DNA of 37,066 nucleotides from DAOMOD01 sp964526035 (GTDB taxonomy: Bacteria > Pseudomonadota > Gammaproteobacteria > Xanthomonadales > BPKI01). Positions 24,292 through 32,155 of this stretch are shown one piece after another. The stretch lies in assembly GCA_964526035.1 (NCBI GenBank), contig CAZGKE010000017.1, forward strand, positions 1 to 37,066, written 5' to 3'. Made by a program: the position numbers and the translations under genes. How positions within the stretch are numbered: position 1 is the first letter of the stretch; the number at the start of each line of letters is the position of its first letter. The notes under the pieces were generated by a model that worked only from the letters and a program-made list of their open reading frames with translations, was not told the DNA's origin and ran no database searches.

Positions 24292-25236
24292 ATGAGCGCC
24301 AGAAACATCGTCATTCTCGGCGGCACCGGCTTCGTCGGCCGCCATCTGGTGCCGCGCCTCACCGCGCAGGGGCACAGCGTCACCCTGCTCAGCCGCAACC
24401 GCGAGAAGCATCCCGAGCTGCGCGTGCTGCCGCAGGCGCGGGTGATCAATGCACGCGTCCACGAGGGCGAGGAGCTGGCGCGCCATCTGGAAGGTGCCGA
24501 CGTGGCCATCAATCTGGTCGGCATCCTCAACGAGCACGGGCGCTCCGGCGCCGGCTTCCGTCGCGCCCACGTCGAACTTACAGCCACCCTGATCCGCGCC
24601 TGCCGAGAGGCCGGTGTGCGCCGCCTGCTGCAGATGAGCGCGCTCAACGCCGGCCAGGGGCGCAGCCACTACCTGAAGACCCGGGGCGAGGCGGAAGCGC
24701 TGGTCAAGGATTCCGGCCTGCACTGGACGCTGTTCCAGCCGTCGGTGATCTTCGGTCACGGCGACGGACTGTTCACCCGCTTCGCCTCGCTGCTGAAGAT
24801 CACCCCGGTGCTGCCGCTGGCGCGCGCCAGCGCGCGCTTTGCGCCGGTGTTCGTTGGCGACGTGGCGCAGGGCTTCGTGCGCGCCATCGACGATCCCGAC
24901 ACCCGCGCGCGCACCTATCCCATGGGCGGTCCGGAAGTGATGACGCTGGCCCAGATCGTCCGCTATACCGCGCACCATCTCGACCTGAAGCGCTGGGTGG
25001 TCCCGCTGCCGGACTTCCTCGGTCGCGTGCAGGGGCTGGTGTTCGATTTCGTGCCGGGCAAGCCCTTCTCCAGCGACAACTACTTCTCGCTGCTGCTCGA
25101 CTCGGTGCCGCAGGAGAAAGGGCTCAAGGCGCTGGGCATCGTGCCCACGCCGGTCGACGCGATCATTCCGGACTACCTGCGCGGACTCCACCGGCAGACG
25201 CGCCTGGATGGATACCGGAGCACTCGCAGCCGGTGA
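24292..25236 (+). CDS. NDUFA9-like NAD(P)-binding protein (atypical short-chain dehydrogenase/epimerase)
   Basis: The 314-residue protein has an N-terminal Rossmann motif, IVILGGTGFVGRHLVPRL, and the stretch DVAINLVGILNEHGR. That stretch and the RRLLQMSALNA, YLKTRGEAEALV and VIFGHGDGLFTRFA segments are diagnostic for the complex I NDUFA9-like group. It keeps a YxxxR in place of the catalytic YxxxK of classical SDR enzymes, so it is probably a cofactor-binding or structural protein rather than a normal dehydrogenase. In mitochondria NDUFA9 is a complex I accessory subunit; the bacterial role is less clear (quinone- or sugar-linked roles are proposed). Its stop overlaps the cca GTG start as GTGA. 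Confidence 0.9.
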   Translation: MSARNIVILGGTGFVGRHLVPRLTAQGHSVTLLSRNREKHPELRVLPQARVINARVHEGEELARHLEGADVAINLVGILNEHGRSGAGFRRAHVELTATLIRACREAGVRRLLQMSALNAGQGRSHYLKTRGEAEALVKDSGLHWTLFQPSVIFGHGDGLFTRFASLLKITPVLPLARASARFAPVFVGDVAQGFVRAIDDPDTRARTYPMGGPEVMTLAQIVRYTAHHLDLKRWVVPLPDFLGRVQGLVFDFVPGKPFSSDNYFSLLLDSVPQEKGLKALGIVPTPVDAIIPDYLRGLHRQTRLDGYRSTRSR

Positions 25237-26477
25237 ACGCGCTGCTGGTCGGCGGCGCGGTGCGTGACCGGCTGCTCGGTCGCGAAGCCGCCGAACGCGA
25301 CTGGGTGGTGCTGGGCGCCACGCCCGAATCGATGCTGGCCGCCGGCTTCCGTCCCGTCGGCAGCGATTTCCCGGTGTTCCTGCACCCCGAAAGCGGCGAG
25401 GAGTACGCGCTGGCGCGCACCGAGCGCAAGAGTGGACGCGGCCACCAGGGCTTCGTGTTCCACGCCGATCCGGCGGTGACGCTGGACGAGGATCTGCGCC
25501 GCCGCGATCTCACCGTCAACGCCATGGCCGAGACTGCCGAGGGCGCGATCATCGATCCCTGGGGCGGCCGCGCCGATCTCGATGCGCGCATCCTGCGCCA
25601 CGTGTCGCCGGCCTTTGTCGAGGACCCGCTGCGCGTGCTCAGGGTGGCGCGCTTCGCTGCGCAGCTGGCCCCGTTCGGCTTCACGGTGGCGCCGGAAACC
25701 CTGGCACTGATGGGCGACATCGCCGCCAGCGGCGAGTTGGCGACGCTTTCCGGCGAACGCGTCTGGCGCGAGCTTTCCCGAGCGCTGGCCTCGTCGCGGC
25801 CAAGCCGCTTCCTGCAGGTGCTGCGCGATGCCGCGGCGCTCAAGGCGCTGCTGCCCGAAGTCGATGCGCTGTACGGCGTGCCGCAGGTGCGCGAATTCCA
25901 CCCTGAAGTGGATACCGGCGACCATCTCGAACGCGTGCTCGACCAGGCGGCGCGTCTGGCGCCCGGCGATGCCGTGGTCGGCTTTGCCGCACTGGTTCAC
26001 GACCTCGGCAAGGGCGTGACGCCTGCCGTGGAGCTTCCCAGCCATCGTGGTCACGAGGAAGCCGGCGTACCGCTGGTGGAAGCACTGGCGGCGCGGGTCA
26101 AGGCGCCGCGCGAACACCTCGAACTGGGCCGTCTGGTCTGCCGCGAGCATCTCAACGTGCATCGCGCCCTGGCCATGCGCCCGGGCAGCGTGGTCGATCT
26201 GCTGGAACGTCTGGACGCGTTCCGCCGCCCTGCGCGTTTCGAACAGGCGTTGCTCGCCTGCGAAGCCGACAAGCGCGGCCGACTGGGCCGCGAAGACGTC
26301 GATTACCCGCCGCGCGCCTGGCTGCAACGCTGCCTGGAAGCCGCGCTTGCGGTCGACGCAGGCGCCCTGGCGCGCGCCGCCGCGGGTGACGGCGTAGCCA
26401 TTCGCGCCCGACTGCGCGATGCCCGCGCGCAGGCCATCGCGGCGCTGTCCCCACCCGCAGAGGACCATCAGCAATGA
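25233..26477 (+). CDS. cca: Multifunctional CCA tRNA nucleotidyltransferase / HD phosphohydrolase
   Basis: Cca adds or repairs the 3' CCA of tRNAs and, through its HD domain, has phosphatase/phosphodiesterase activity. The 414-residue size matches E. coli (412). The N terminus reads LLVGGAVRDRLLGR (residues 4-17). The metal site here is E21-R22-D23, where E. coli has D21 and D23. RRDLTVNAMAE, the RVARFAAQL helix and the HD motif LVHDLGKG are present. Start is GTG, overlapping the upstream stop, with no strong ribosome site, so it depends on coupling. The Asp-to-Glu change at a catalytic carboxylate is conservative but worth checking. It is followed by rraA with an ATGA overlap. Confidence 0.96.
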   Translation: MNALLVGGAVRDRLLGREAAERDWVVLGATPESMLAAGFRPVGSDFPVFLHPESGEEYALARTERKSGRGHQGFVFHADPAVTLDEDLRRRDLTVNAMAETAEGAIIDPWGGRADLDARILRHVSPAFVEDPLRVLRVARFAAQLAPFGFTVAPETLALMGDIAASGELATLSGERVWRELSRALASSRPSRFLQVLRDAAALKALLPEVDALYGVPQVREFHPEVDTGDHLERVLDQAARLAPGDAVVGFAALVHDLGKGVTPAVELPSHRGHEEAGVPLVEALAARVKAPREHLELGRLVCREHLNVHRALAMRPGSVVDLLERLDAFRRPARFEQALLACEADKRGRLGREDVDYPPRAWLQRCLEAALAVDAGALARAAAGDGVAIRARLRDARAQAIAALSPPAEDHQQ

Positions 26478-26986
26478 GCGCACCGCACCGCGACACCGCT
26501 CAGGCTCCCGCGGTCGCCGATCTCAGCGATGCCCATCCCGAATGCGCCGTCGTCGCGCCCGGACTGATGGATTTCGGCGGTCGTCGGCGCTTCCATGGGC
26601 CGATCCGCACGCTCAAGGTGTTCGAGGACAACGCGCTGGTGCGCGCTGCGCTGGAAACGGCGGGCAATGGCGCCGTGCTGGTGATCGACGGCGGCGCCTC
26701 GCTGCGCTGCGCCCTGGTCGGCGGCCTGCTCGGCGAACTGGCGGTGAACAACGGCTGGGCCGGCATCATCATCCATGGCTGCGTGCGCGACAGCGTCGAG
26801 CTGGCCGCGCAGCCGCTCGGCGTGCGCGCGTTGGCGACCTGCCCGCGCAGGAGCGACAAGGGCGTGCACGGCGGCAAGCGCGATGTGGCCGTCGAATTCC
26901 TCGGCGTGCGCTTCGAGCCCGGGGCGTGGGTCTACGCCGACGAGGACGGCATCCTGATCAGCCCGCTGTCGCTGCACGCAACCTGA
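26474..26986 (+). CDS. rraA: RNase E activity regulator RraA family protein
   Basis: RraA-type proteins form trimers that bind RNase E and dampen mRNA decay in E. coli; related proteins are aldolases. The 170-residue protein has the family motifs: GPIRTLKVFEDNALVRAALE, VIDGGASLRCALVGGLLGEL and WAGIIIHGCVRDSVELAAQP, with the HGCVRD Arg-Asp pair of the aldolase-like site. The N terminus carries about ten extra residues compared with the E. coli protein (161). It is coupled by ATGA to cca and ends the slt-side operon. The REP cluster follows its stop. Confidence 0.93.
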   Translation: MSAPHRDTAQAPAVADLSDAHPECAVVAPGLMDFGGRRRFHGPIRTLKVFEDNALVRAALETAGNGAVLVIDGGASLRCALVGGLLGELAVNNGWAGIIIHGCVRDSVELAAQPLGVRALATCPRRSDKGVHGGKRDVAVEFLGVRFEPGAWVYADEDGILISPLSLHAT

Positions 26987-27019
26987 TCGACGTCCGAGTC
27001 TCTACAGGGCGCGGCACCT

Positions 27020-27129
27020 GCAGGAGCCGACCGGTGGGCGACACGGGCGCGACATCGAAGAGAGGGGACGGTCGCCCACCAGTGGGCTCCTACGGGCATG
27101 GCTCTTGTAGGAGCCCACTGGTGGGCGAC
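27020..27129. repeat. Three-unit GTAG-headed REP cluster (BIME-like)
   Basis: Three 23-base units are present. Unit A (27020-27042, plus) begins GCAGGAGCC and ends GGTGGGCGAC. Unit B (27071-27093) is inverted. Unit C (27107-27129, plus) begins GTAGGAGCCCAC and ends TGGTGGGCGAC. B and C are exact reverse complements around a 13-base loop. A differs from C at three positions. Each unit carries an internal stem, GCCCAC-TG-GTGGGC, next to a GTAG-type head, the hallmark of REPs moved by REP-associated tyrosine transposases (RAYT). The cluster lies between the converging rraA and alpha/beta hydrolase genes. Confidence 0.88.
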
Positions 27130-27182
27130 CATCCCGCCGCATCGAAGCCAAAGCAGGGTAGCGCGCGCGCTCCTGCTCAGCC

Positions 27183-28373
27183 TCAGCGCAGCCAGCGCAG
27201 CAGTTGCCTGGTGACTTCCGGGCGCCGCAGCAGCTCGATATGCCCGGTGCGATAGGCGATCCAGCGGGACTCCGGCGCAAAGCGCAGCCGTCGCTTCGGG
27301 TCTCGGTGGCGGCCGAGCGCGCTGTTCAGCGGGACCAGGCCGTCGCCGACCAGACGGTCCGCCAGCAAGCCACGCCGTTCTGCGGTGGTGGCGGCAATGG
27401 CATGGCAGGCCACGCCGTCGGGCAGCGGTATTGTCTGCTCGTTGGGGGCATCGCTTACGCGACCGTGTCGCAGATCGGTGATGCCGGCGCTGCGCAATCC
27501 ACCGATACGCGCCAGCGGCGCGCTGTAGGGCGTGGCCTCGAGCAGCGTGGTCAGACCGTGGCCGGCGCGCTCCAGCGGTGCGCCAAGATGCGGCGTGCCG
27601 AGAAAGACGATATGGCGCAGCCGCTGCGGCCAGACGTGACCGGCCTGCGCAGCATGATGGCAGGCGCTGCGGATCACCAAGCCCCCCATGCTGTGGCCGA
27701 TCACGCTGAGCTCTTCGACTGGCTGCGGCCACGCGGACAGCAGCGCCTCAAGCTGCGCGGCCAGCCGGCGTCCGTTGTCGGCGATGGGCAGGCCCGAGTT
27801 GTAGCGTAGAGGCAGGGGAAGGTAGCCGCGTTCGCTGGCCAGCGCGGCGCCGTGGTCGACGCCTTCGCCCTGCGGTGACCAGTGCAAGTCGCTCATGCAC
27901 AGGCCGTGGACCATCAGCAGCAGCCTGCCGCCGGGCGCGGGAGGCAGCGACGTCGGATCAAGCCTGCGTCCGGCCAGACGCAGCGACATGTCGAGCGCGA
28001 GCGGATTGCCATCGGCCGCCAGACGGTCGCCCATGACGCCGTTCAGCGCGGCCAGGAAGGCGATGCGGCGCGGCGAGCGCTCGTCGTCGTCATCGATCGA
28101 CGCCAGCGCCGGCTCGAGCTGGCGCAGCAGCAGGTCGGCACCGCCACCGAGCGCACGGGTTACACCGTGGATGCTGCGGTAGACCAGACCGGTGATGCCG
28201 CCGCTACGCATCCCCGAGGCCAGCCCCAACGTGCGCAGCACGGCGACATGCATGCCCTCGACCACTTCGGCGGCGCCGGTGACGCCCTGGGTGGCGAGGC
28301 GAGCGACGCCGCGGACGTCGGCGACGCGGACGAACCGCTTACTTGCGGTCGGTGTTGGCTGGTCAGCGCTCAA
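27183..28373 (-). CDS. Alpha/beta hydrolase, lipase/esterase-like
   Basis: The 396-residue protein has a C-terminal alpha/beta-hydrolase fold. MVHGLCMSDLHW (about 154-165) supplies the oxyanion region, and the nucleophile elbow VIGHSMGGLVIR holds S228. TGHIELLRRPEV near the C terminus likely holds the catalytic His, and GDGLVPLNSA the acid. The first 140 residues are not part of the fold. They contain amphipathic Gly-rich stretches (TQGVTGAAEVVEGMH, GITGLVYRSIHGVTRALGGG) that may associate with membrane or with lipid granules, which is inference. No signal peptide is visible. Its start overlaps the 3' end of the fadI-like gene by 11 bases, so the two are cotranscribed, suggesting lipid or acyl-ester turnover. 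Confidence 0.9.
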   Translation of the reverse strand: MSADQPTPTASKRFVRVADVRGVARLATQGVTGAAEVVEGMHVAVLRTLGLASGMRSGGITGLVYRSIHGVTRALGGGADLLLRQLEPALASIDDDDERSPRRIAFLAALNGVMGDRLAADGNPLALDMSLRLAGRRLDPTSLPPAPGGRLLLMVHGLCMSDLHWSPQGEGVDHGAALASERGYLPLPLRYNSGLPIADNGRRLAAQLEALLSAWPQPVEELSVIGHSMGGLVIRSACHHAAQAGHVWPQRLRHIVFLGTPHLGAPLERAGHGLTTLLEATPYSAPLARIGGLRSAGITDLRHGRVSDAPNEQTIPLPDGVACHAIAATTAERRGLLADRLVGDGLVPLNSALGRHRDPKRRLRFAPESRWIAYRTGHIELLRRPEVTRQLLRWLR

Positions 28374-29685
28374 GGATCGCCGCCACGCCCATGCCGCCGG
28401 CCGTGCACACCGAGATCAGGCCGCGGCCGCCGCCCTTTTCCTCGAGCAGCTTGGCCAGCGTGGCGACCAGGCGCGCGCCGGTGGCGGCGAACGGGTGACC
28501 GAAGGCCAGCGAGGAGCCGACCACGTTGAGCTTCGCCGGGTCGATCTCGCCCAGCGCCTTGTCGAGGCCGAGCTTGTCCTTGCAGAACGACTCGCTTTTC
28601 CACGCCGCGAGTGTGCACAGCACCTGGGCGGCGAAGGCTTCGTGGATCTCGTAGAAGTCGAAGTCCTGCAGCTTCAGGTCGCGCTCCTTCAGCAGGTTGG
28701 CGACTGCCCAGCACGGCGCCATCAGCAAACCTTCGCCGCGCACGAAGTCCACCGCGGCGACCTTGGCGCCGGTCAGGTAGGCGCGCACCGGCAGCTTGCG
28801 TTCCTCGGCCCAGGCTTCGCTGGCCAGCAGCGCCGCCGCGGCGCCGTCGGTCAAGGGCGTGGAGTTGCCGGCGGTCAGGGTGCCCTTGCCGGACTTGCGG
28901 TCGAACGCCGGCTTGAGCGTCGCCAGCTTCTCCAGCGTGGTGTCGGCGCGCAGGATGTTGTCACGCTCGACGCCCCGAAACGGCGTCACCAGATCCTCGA
29001 AAAAACCGCGCTCGTAGGCGGCGGCGGCTTTCTGGTGACTGTCAAAGGCAAGCTGATCCTGCGCCTCGCGCGTAATGCCCCATTCCTGCGCCATCAGCTC
29101 GCAGTGTTCGCCCATCGACTTGCCGGTGCGCGGTTCGGCGACGCCCGGGAAAGACGGCTTGAACTCGCCGAAGCTGAAACCCTTGAACGCCGCGCCGAGG
29201 CGCTGGCCGAAGCTGCGCGCGCGGTTGATGTCGAGAAGGCGCCGGGTGAAGCGCTCGCTGTGCACGATCGGGACCTCGGAAGTGGTGTCCGAGCCGCCGC
29301 CGATGCCGGCCTCGATCTGTCCGGTGGCGATCTTGCTGGCGACCAGGATGGCGGTATCGAGACTGGTGCCGCAGGCGCGCTGCACGGTGATGCCGGGCGT
29401 GGTCGGGGCGAGACCCGACGACAACGTCGCTTCGCGGCCGATGTTCCAGTCGCGCGAGTGCTTGAGCACGGCGCCCATCGCCACCTCGCCGAGTTCCTCG
29501 CCATGCAGTTTGAACTGCTCGACCACCGCGCCCAGGGTCTTGATCGACATGCCAAGGTTGCCGACGTCGAAATAGGCGGTGTTGCTGCGGCAGAACGGGA
29601 TGCGGCTGCCGCCGATCACCGCCACCGGGCGCGAGATGCCCTGATTGAAGGCGTGGGGGTTGACGGTTTTCTTCCTGGTTGCCAT
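28363..29685 (-). CDS. fadI: Acetyl-CoA C-acyltransferase (thiolase), FadI-like
   Basis: Thiolase catalyses the last step of fatty-acid beta-oxidation, cleaving 3-ketoacyl-CoA to acetyl-CoA and a shortened acyl-CoA. The 440-residue protein has the acylation Cys C105 in QRACGTSL, the His of AFGHPFAATGAR (H397) and the base Cys C427 in SVCTAGGMG. The sequence KPAFDRKSGKGTLTAGNSTP and length near 436 match the FadI branch rather than the shorter FadA type. No fadJ partner is next to it. It overlaps the downstream hydrolase and is divergent from the unknown gene at 29799. Confidence 0.95.
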   Translation of the reverse strand: MATRKKTVNPHAFNQGISRPVAVIGGSRIPFCRSNTAYFDVGNLGMSIKTLGAVVEQFKLHGEELGEVAMGAVLKHSRDWNIGREATLSSGLAPTTPGITVQRACGTSLDTAILVASKIATGQIEAGIGGGSDTTSEVPIVHSERFTRRLLDINRARSFGQRLGAAFKGFSFGEFKPSFPGVAEPRTGKSMGEHCELMAQEWGITREAQDQLAFDSHQKAAAAYERGFFEDLVTPFRGVERDNILRADTTLEKLATLKPAFDRKSGKGTLTAGNSTPLTDGAAAALLASEAWAEERKLPVRAYLTGAKVAAVDFVRGEGLLMAPCWAVANLLKERDLKLQDFDFYEIHEAFAAQVLCTLAAWKSESFCKDKLGLDKALGEIDPAKLNVVGSSLAFGHPFAATGARLVATLAKLLEEKGGGRGLISVCTAGGMGVAAILER

Positions 29686-29798
29686 GGCTGATCGCAGTGG
29701 GCCGCCGGCAGCGGCCTGAAGAGGGGGAGCCCAATGCTACACTGAAGGCGCCTTCGGCCCGAGGGCCACTCTCCTTTCCAACGCTCGCGCGGGCGCCC

Positions 29799-30878
29799 AT
29801 GTCCGACACGCCTTTGCTGGCCTGCGTCATCGCCATCGAACTCGATTCAGACGCCGTGATGGCGCGCCGCCGGCTGTCTCCAGGCGACGCCGGACAGCTG
29901 GCCGCGCACGTGATGGCCGACCTCGCCGAACGCCTGCCGCAGATCGAACGCTGCGGGCTGGCGCTGTCTGGCGCGCTGTACGACGCCACCGAGATCCTGC
30001 AGCCTGGCTGGCCCCTCTTCCATCATTTGCAGAATCACTACCAGCGTGCCGTGAAGGGGCTGCCGCAGCTGCTCGCCCTCGGTGAACGCGAGGGCCGCAT
30101 GCCCGATCCGCAGCTGGAGCCGGATCCACGCCGCGCCGGGAGTGCGCTGGCGTTCCTGCCCTTCGTGCTCGCCGCGCCCGAGGACATCGCCGTCGATCTG
30201 CGTCAGGCGCTGGAAGAGCTGCTGGTGGCGTCCGGTCAGCTCGGCGCGGCCAGCGCCCTGGGGCTGCAGACGCTGTTCGGCCTGCGCCTGCAGCACGCCC
30301 AATTCATGACCCGCTACGACGTCTGCGCCTTGATGGCGGCACAGCTCGACCCGCTCGGACTGGCGCCGCTGTGGTCGCTGCTGGAAACGGGCCTGTTCAC
30401 CCCGGACGGCGAAAGCGCGGTCGAGGACGCCCAGGGTGGACGCTGGTACTGGCGCGCGGGACGGGTCGAGAGCGGCTTCAGTGGCTACCACGACTGGCTG
30501 GCGGGCGAAGCTGGCCAGATGGCGATCGCCGAAGGCCGGGTCGAGCAAGCCTTTGTGGACGCGCTCCTCACCCAGCGCCAGTATTTGTCGTTGCTGCACG
30601 CGCATGGTGTCGATGTGTGGTGGCCCGGTGCGCGACGCGAGGCGATGGTGGAAGTGCTGGCGTCGGGCAAAGCCGACGCCGTTCGCGCCGTGCGGATTCC
30701 GCAGCTCGGACTCGCCGCCCTGTTCGCCACCCGCGGCGCCACCATCGTCGGCATCAGCTATCCCTTCGGCAAGGACGGCTTCGCCGAGATCGCAGCGGAT
30801 CTCGAGCACCTCACAGACGGCGAGGACCTGCAGCGCTGGCCGGCCGATCCGGTCAGCGGTCGACTTGCGCTGATTTGA
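29799..30878 (+). CDS. Hypothetical cytoplasmic protein, unknown function
   Basis: I do not recognise this 359-residue protein. It has no signal peptide or membrane helix. The middle (about 100-200) is Ala/Leu-rich and probably helical (LRQALEELLVASGQLGAASA). The last third includes YHDWLAGEAGQMAIAEGR and HAHGVDVWWPGARREAMVEV. The ATG at 29799 starts MSDTPLLACVIAIELDSD. A TACACT at 29738 could be a -10 box, and a small AAGGCGCCTT palindrome lies at 29745-29754. Codon use and GC look like the neighbours, so recent transfer is unlikely. Its 3' end faces the fasciclin gene, with a terminator between. Confidence 0.8.
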   Translation: MSDTPLLACVIAIELDSDAVMARRRLSPGDAGQLAAHVMADLAERLPQIERCGLALSGALYDATEILQPGWPLFHHLQNHYQRAVKGLPQLLALGEREGRMPDPQLEPDPRRAGSALAFLPFVLAAPEDIAVDLRQALEELLVASGQLGAASALGLQTLFGLRLQHAQFMTRYDVCALMAAQLDPLGLAPLWSLLETGLFTPDGESAVEDAQGGRWYWRAGRVESGFSGYHDWLAGEAGQMAIAEGRVEQAFVDALLTQRQYLSLLHAHGVDVWWPGARREAMVEVLASGKADAVRAVRIPQLGLAALFATRGATIVGISYPFGKDGFAEIAADLEHLTDGEDLQRWPADPVSGRLALI

Positions 30879-30903
30879 ACCTGTCGGCGATGAACAAAAG
30901 AAA

Positions 30904-30934
30904 GCCCCCGCCATGTGGGTGGCATGGCGGGGGC
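30904..30934 (-). terminator. Rho-independent terminator of the fasciclin gene
   Basis: Perfect 12-bp stem, GCCCCCGCCATG (30904-30915) with CATGGCGGGGGC (30923-30934), and a 7-base loop. On the minus strand it is followed by TTTCTTTTG. It lies 37 bases past the fasciclin stop. Without a T tract on the plus strand it would serve the unknown gene at 29799 less well. Confidence 0.88.
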
Positions 30935-30971
30935 CGGGTGCGCACGGGAACGTGCGCTTGGGGAGCCTCGA

Positions 30972-31472
30972 TTACGGCAGGATCACTGCATCGATGACGT
31001 GAATGACGCCGTTGCTGGCAGCGATGTCGGTGGAGGTGACGTTGGCGTTGTCCACCTTGACGCCATTGCTGGTGTCGATGGTGATGCTCTTGCCGTTGAC
31101 GGTACCCGCCGAAGTGAGACCGACCACGTCAGCCGCCATCACCTTGCCGGGTACCACGTGGTAGGTGAGGATCGCCACCAGCTGGTCGCGGTTCTCGGGC
31201 TTGAGCAGGTTCTCGACGGTGCCGGCCGGCAGCGCCGCGAAGGCGGCATTGGTTGGCGCGAACACGGTGAACGGGCCCTTGCCCTTCAGGGTGTCGACCA
31301 GACCGGCCGCCTGCACGGCGGCGACCAGGGTGGAGAAGTCGTCATTGCCTGCGGCGACGTCGACGATGTCCTGTTTGCTCTTGCTGTAGCCGCCGTGGTC
31401 GTTGGCCGAGACCGATACCGCAAACGCGGCGGTGAAGGCGAGAAGCGCCAGAGGGCGCAGGAAAGTAGTCAT
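30972..31472 (-). CDS. Secreted fasciclin (FAS1) domain protein
   Basis: The 166-residue protein has a signal peptide (LRPLALLAFTAAFAVSVSA, cleavage near residue 24) and one FAS1 domain. The family H1 and H2 boxes are clear: GPFTVFAPTNAAFAALPAGT and LTYHVVPGKVMAADV, then GVIHVIDAVILP at the very end. FAS1 proteins mediate adhesion or cell-surface contacts; bacterial single-domain forms are common and poorly understood. The ATG at 31472 has GGAG eight bases upstream; an in-frame ATG twelve bases earlier is possible. It is a single-gene unit with its own strong terminator. Confidence 0.95.
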   Translation of the reverse strand: MTTFLRPLALLAFTAAFAVSVSANDHGGYSKSKQDIVDVAAGNDDFSTLVAAVQAAGLVDTLKGKGPFTVFAPTNAAFAALPAGTVENLLKPENRDQLVAILTYHVVPGKVMAADVVGLTSAGTVNGKSITIDTSNGVKVDNANVTSTDIAASNGVIHVIDAVILP

Positions 31473-31588
31473 GTGGAACTCCATGGGTAGGTGGGGGGAG
31501 GGTGCCGAAGTGGTCCGGGCACCGCAGCAGAATCCCACGCCGACCGTGCGCCCCACGTCTTGTGCAGGTGCAGGGCGTCATCACCTGA

Positions 31589-31599
31589 GTGAGCCTCAC
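31589..31599. promoter_or_regulatory. Small palindrome upstream of the fasciclin gene
   Basis: GTGAG-C-CTCAC is a perfect 11-base palindrome. It overlaps TCAC..GTGA (31581-31592) and lies next to a minus-strand TTGACG (31599-31604) about 130 bases before the fasciclin ATG. No matching -10 is clear. Confidence 0.25.
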
Positions 31600-31611
31600 G
31601 TCAAGGGACCT

Positions 31612-31653
31612 TCTGAAAAAAGTCCGCGCAGGTCGCGCGCGGACTTGTTCAGA
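31612..31653 (-). terminator. Rho-independent terminator of the aidB-GNAT unit
   Basis: The core stem is AAGTCCGCGC (31620-31629) with GCGCGGACTT (31637-31646) and a 7-base loop. On the minus strand it is followed by a run of six T (the A tract at 31616-31621). Outer bases TCTGAA/TTCAGA can pair further. It begins 15 bases past the GNAT stop. Confidence 0.9.
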
Positions 31654-31668
31654 GGTTCGCAAGGCGCA

Positions 31669-32112
31669 TCAGAAGGCGCGCTCGTACATCAGGTAGTGCG
31701 ACTCGTCCATGCGCAGGCGGCGGTAGGTCTGCTGCGCGCGCAGGTTGTCGCGCTCGACGTAGAGCCGCAGTCCGCAGGCGCCCGCGCTGCGCGCCTCGCC
31801 TTCGACGGTTTCGAACAGCGTGCTGAAGACGCCGCGACCGCGCTGCGCCGGCTTCACGTACACGCTCTGGATCCACCACCAGTCGGCGTTGCGCCAGTCG
31901 CTCCATTCGAAGGTCACCAGCAGCGCGCCGATGGAATCTCCATCGACTTCGGCGATCCGGTAGAAGCCGCGGCGCGGATCGGCGAACACGCCATCGACGC
32001 CCGCGCGCAGGCGCTCGCGGTCGAGCGCCCTGTCCTCGGTTTCCAGCGCCATGGCGAGGTTGAATCCGGCCAGTGTCTCGATGTCCCCCGGGTTGGCCGC
32101 ACGGATCCTCAT
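31669..32112 (-). CDS. GNAT-family N-acetyltransferase
   Basis: The 147-residue size and motifs fit a single GNAT domain. MRIRAANPGDIETLAGFNLA is at the N terminus. WWWIQSVYVKPAQRGRGVFS (about 78-97) holds beta-4 and the acetyl-CoA pyrophosphate loop QRGRGV. GLRLYVERDNLRAQQTYRRL follows, with the typical final N..A...Y of the fold. The substrate (small molecule or protein amine) is unknown. A purine-rich GGGGAAAAG precedes the ATG at 32112. It follows aidB by 43 bases on the same strand, so it is probably in the same transcript and ends at a strong terminator. Confidence 0.92.
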   Translation of the reverse strand: MRIRAANPGDIETLAGFNLAMALETEDRALDRERLRAGVDGVFADPRRGFYRIAEVDGDSIGALLVTFEWSDWRNADWWWIQSVYVKPAQRGRGVFSTLFETVEGEARSAGACGLRLYVERDNLRAQQTYRRLRMDESHYLMYERAF

Positions 32113-32155
32113 GGTCTTTTCCCCTGTTGCCCGAACCGGACGCGGCTGCGGAATC

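Noticed and set aside
27020..27129. Short CRISPR array
   Set aside because: The units alternate in orientation, contain an internal stem with a GTAG head, and have no regular spacers.
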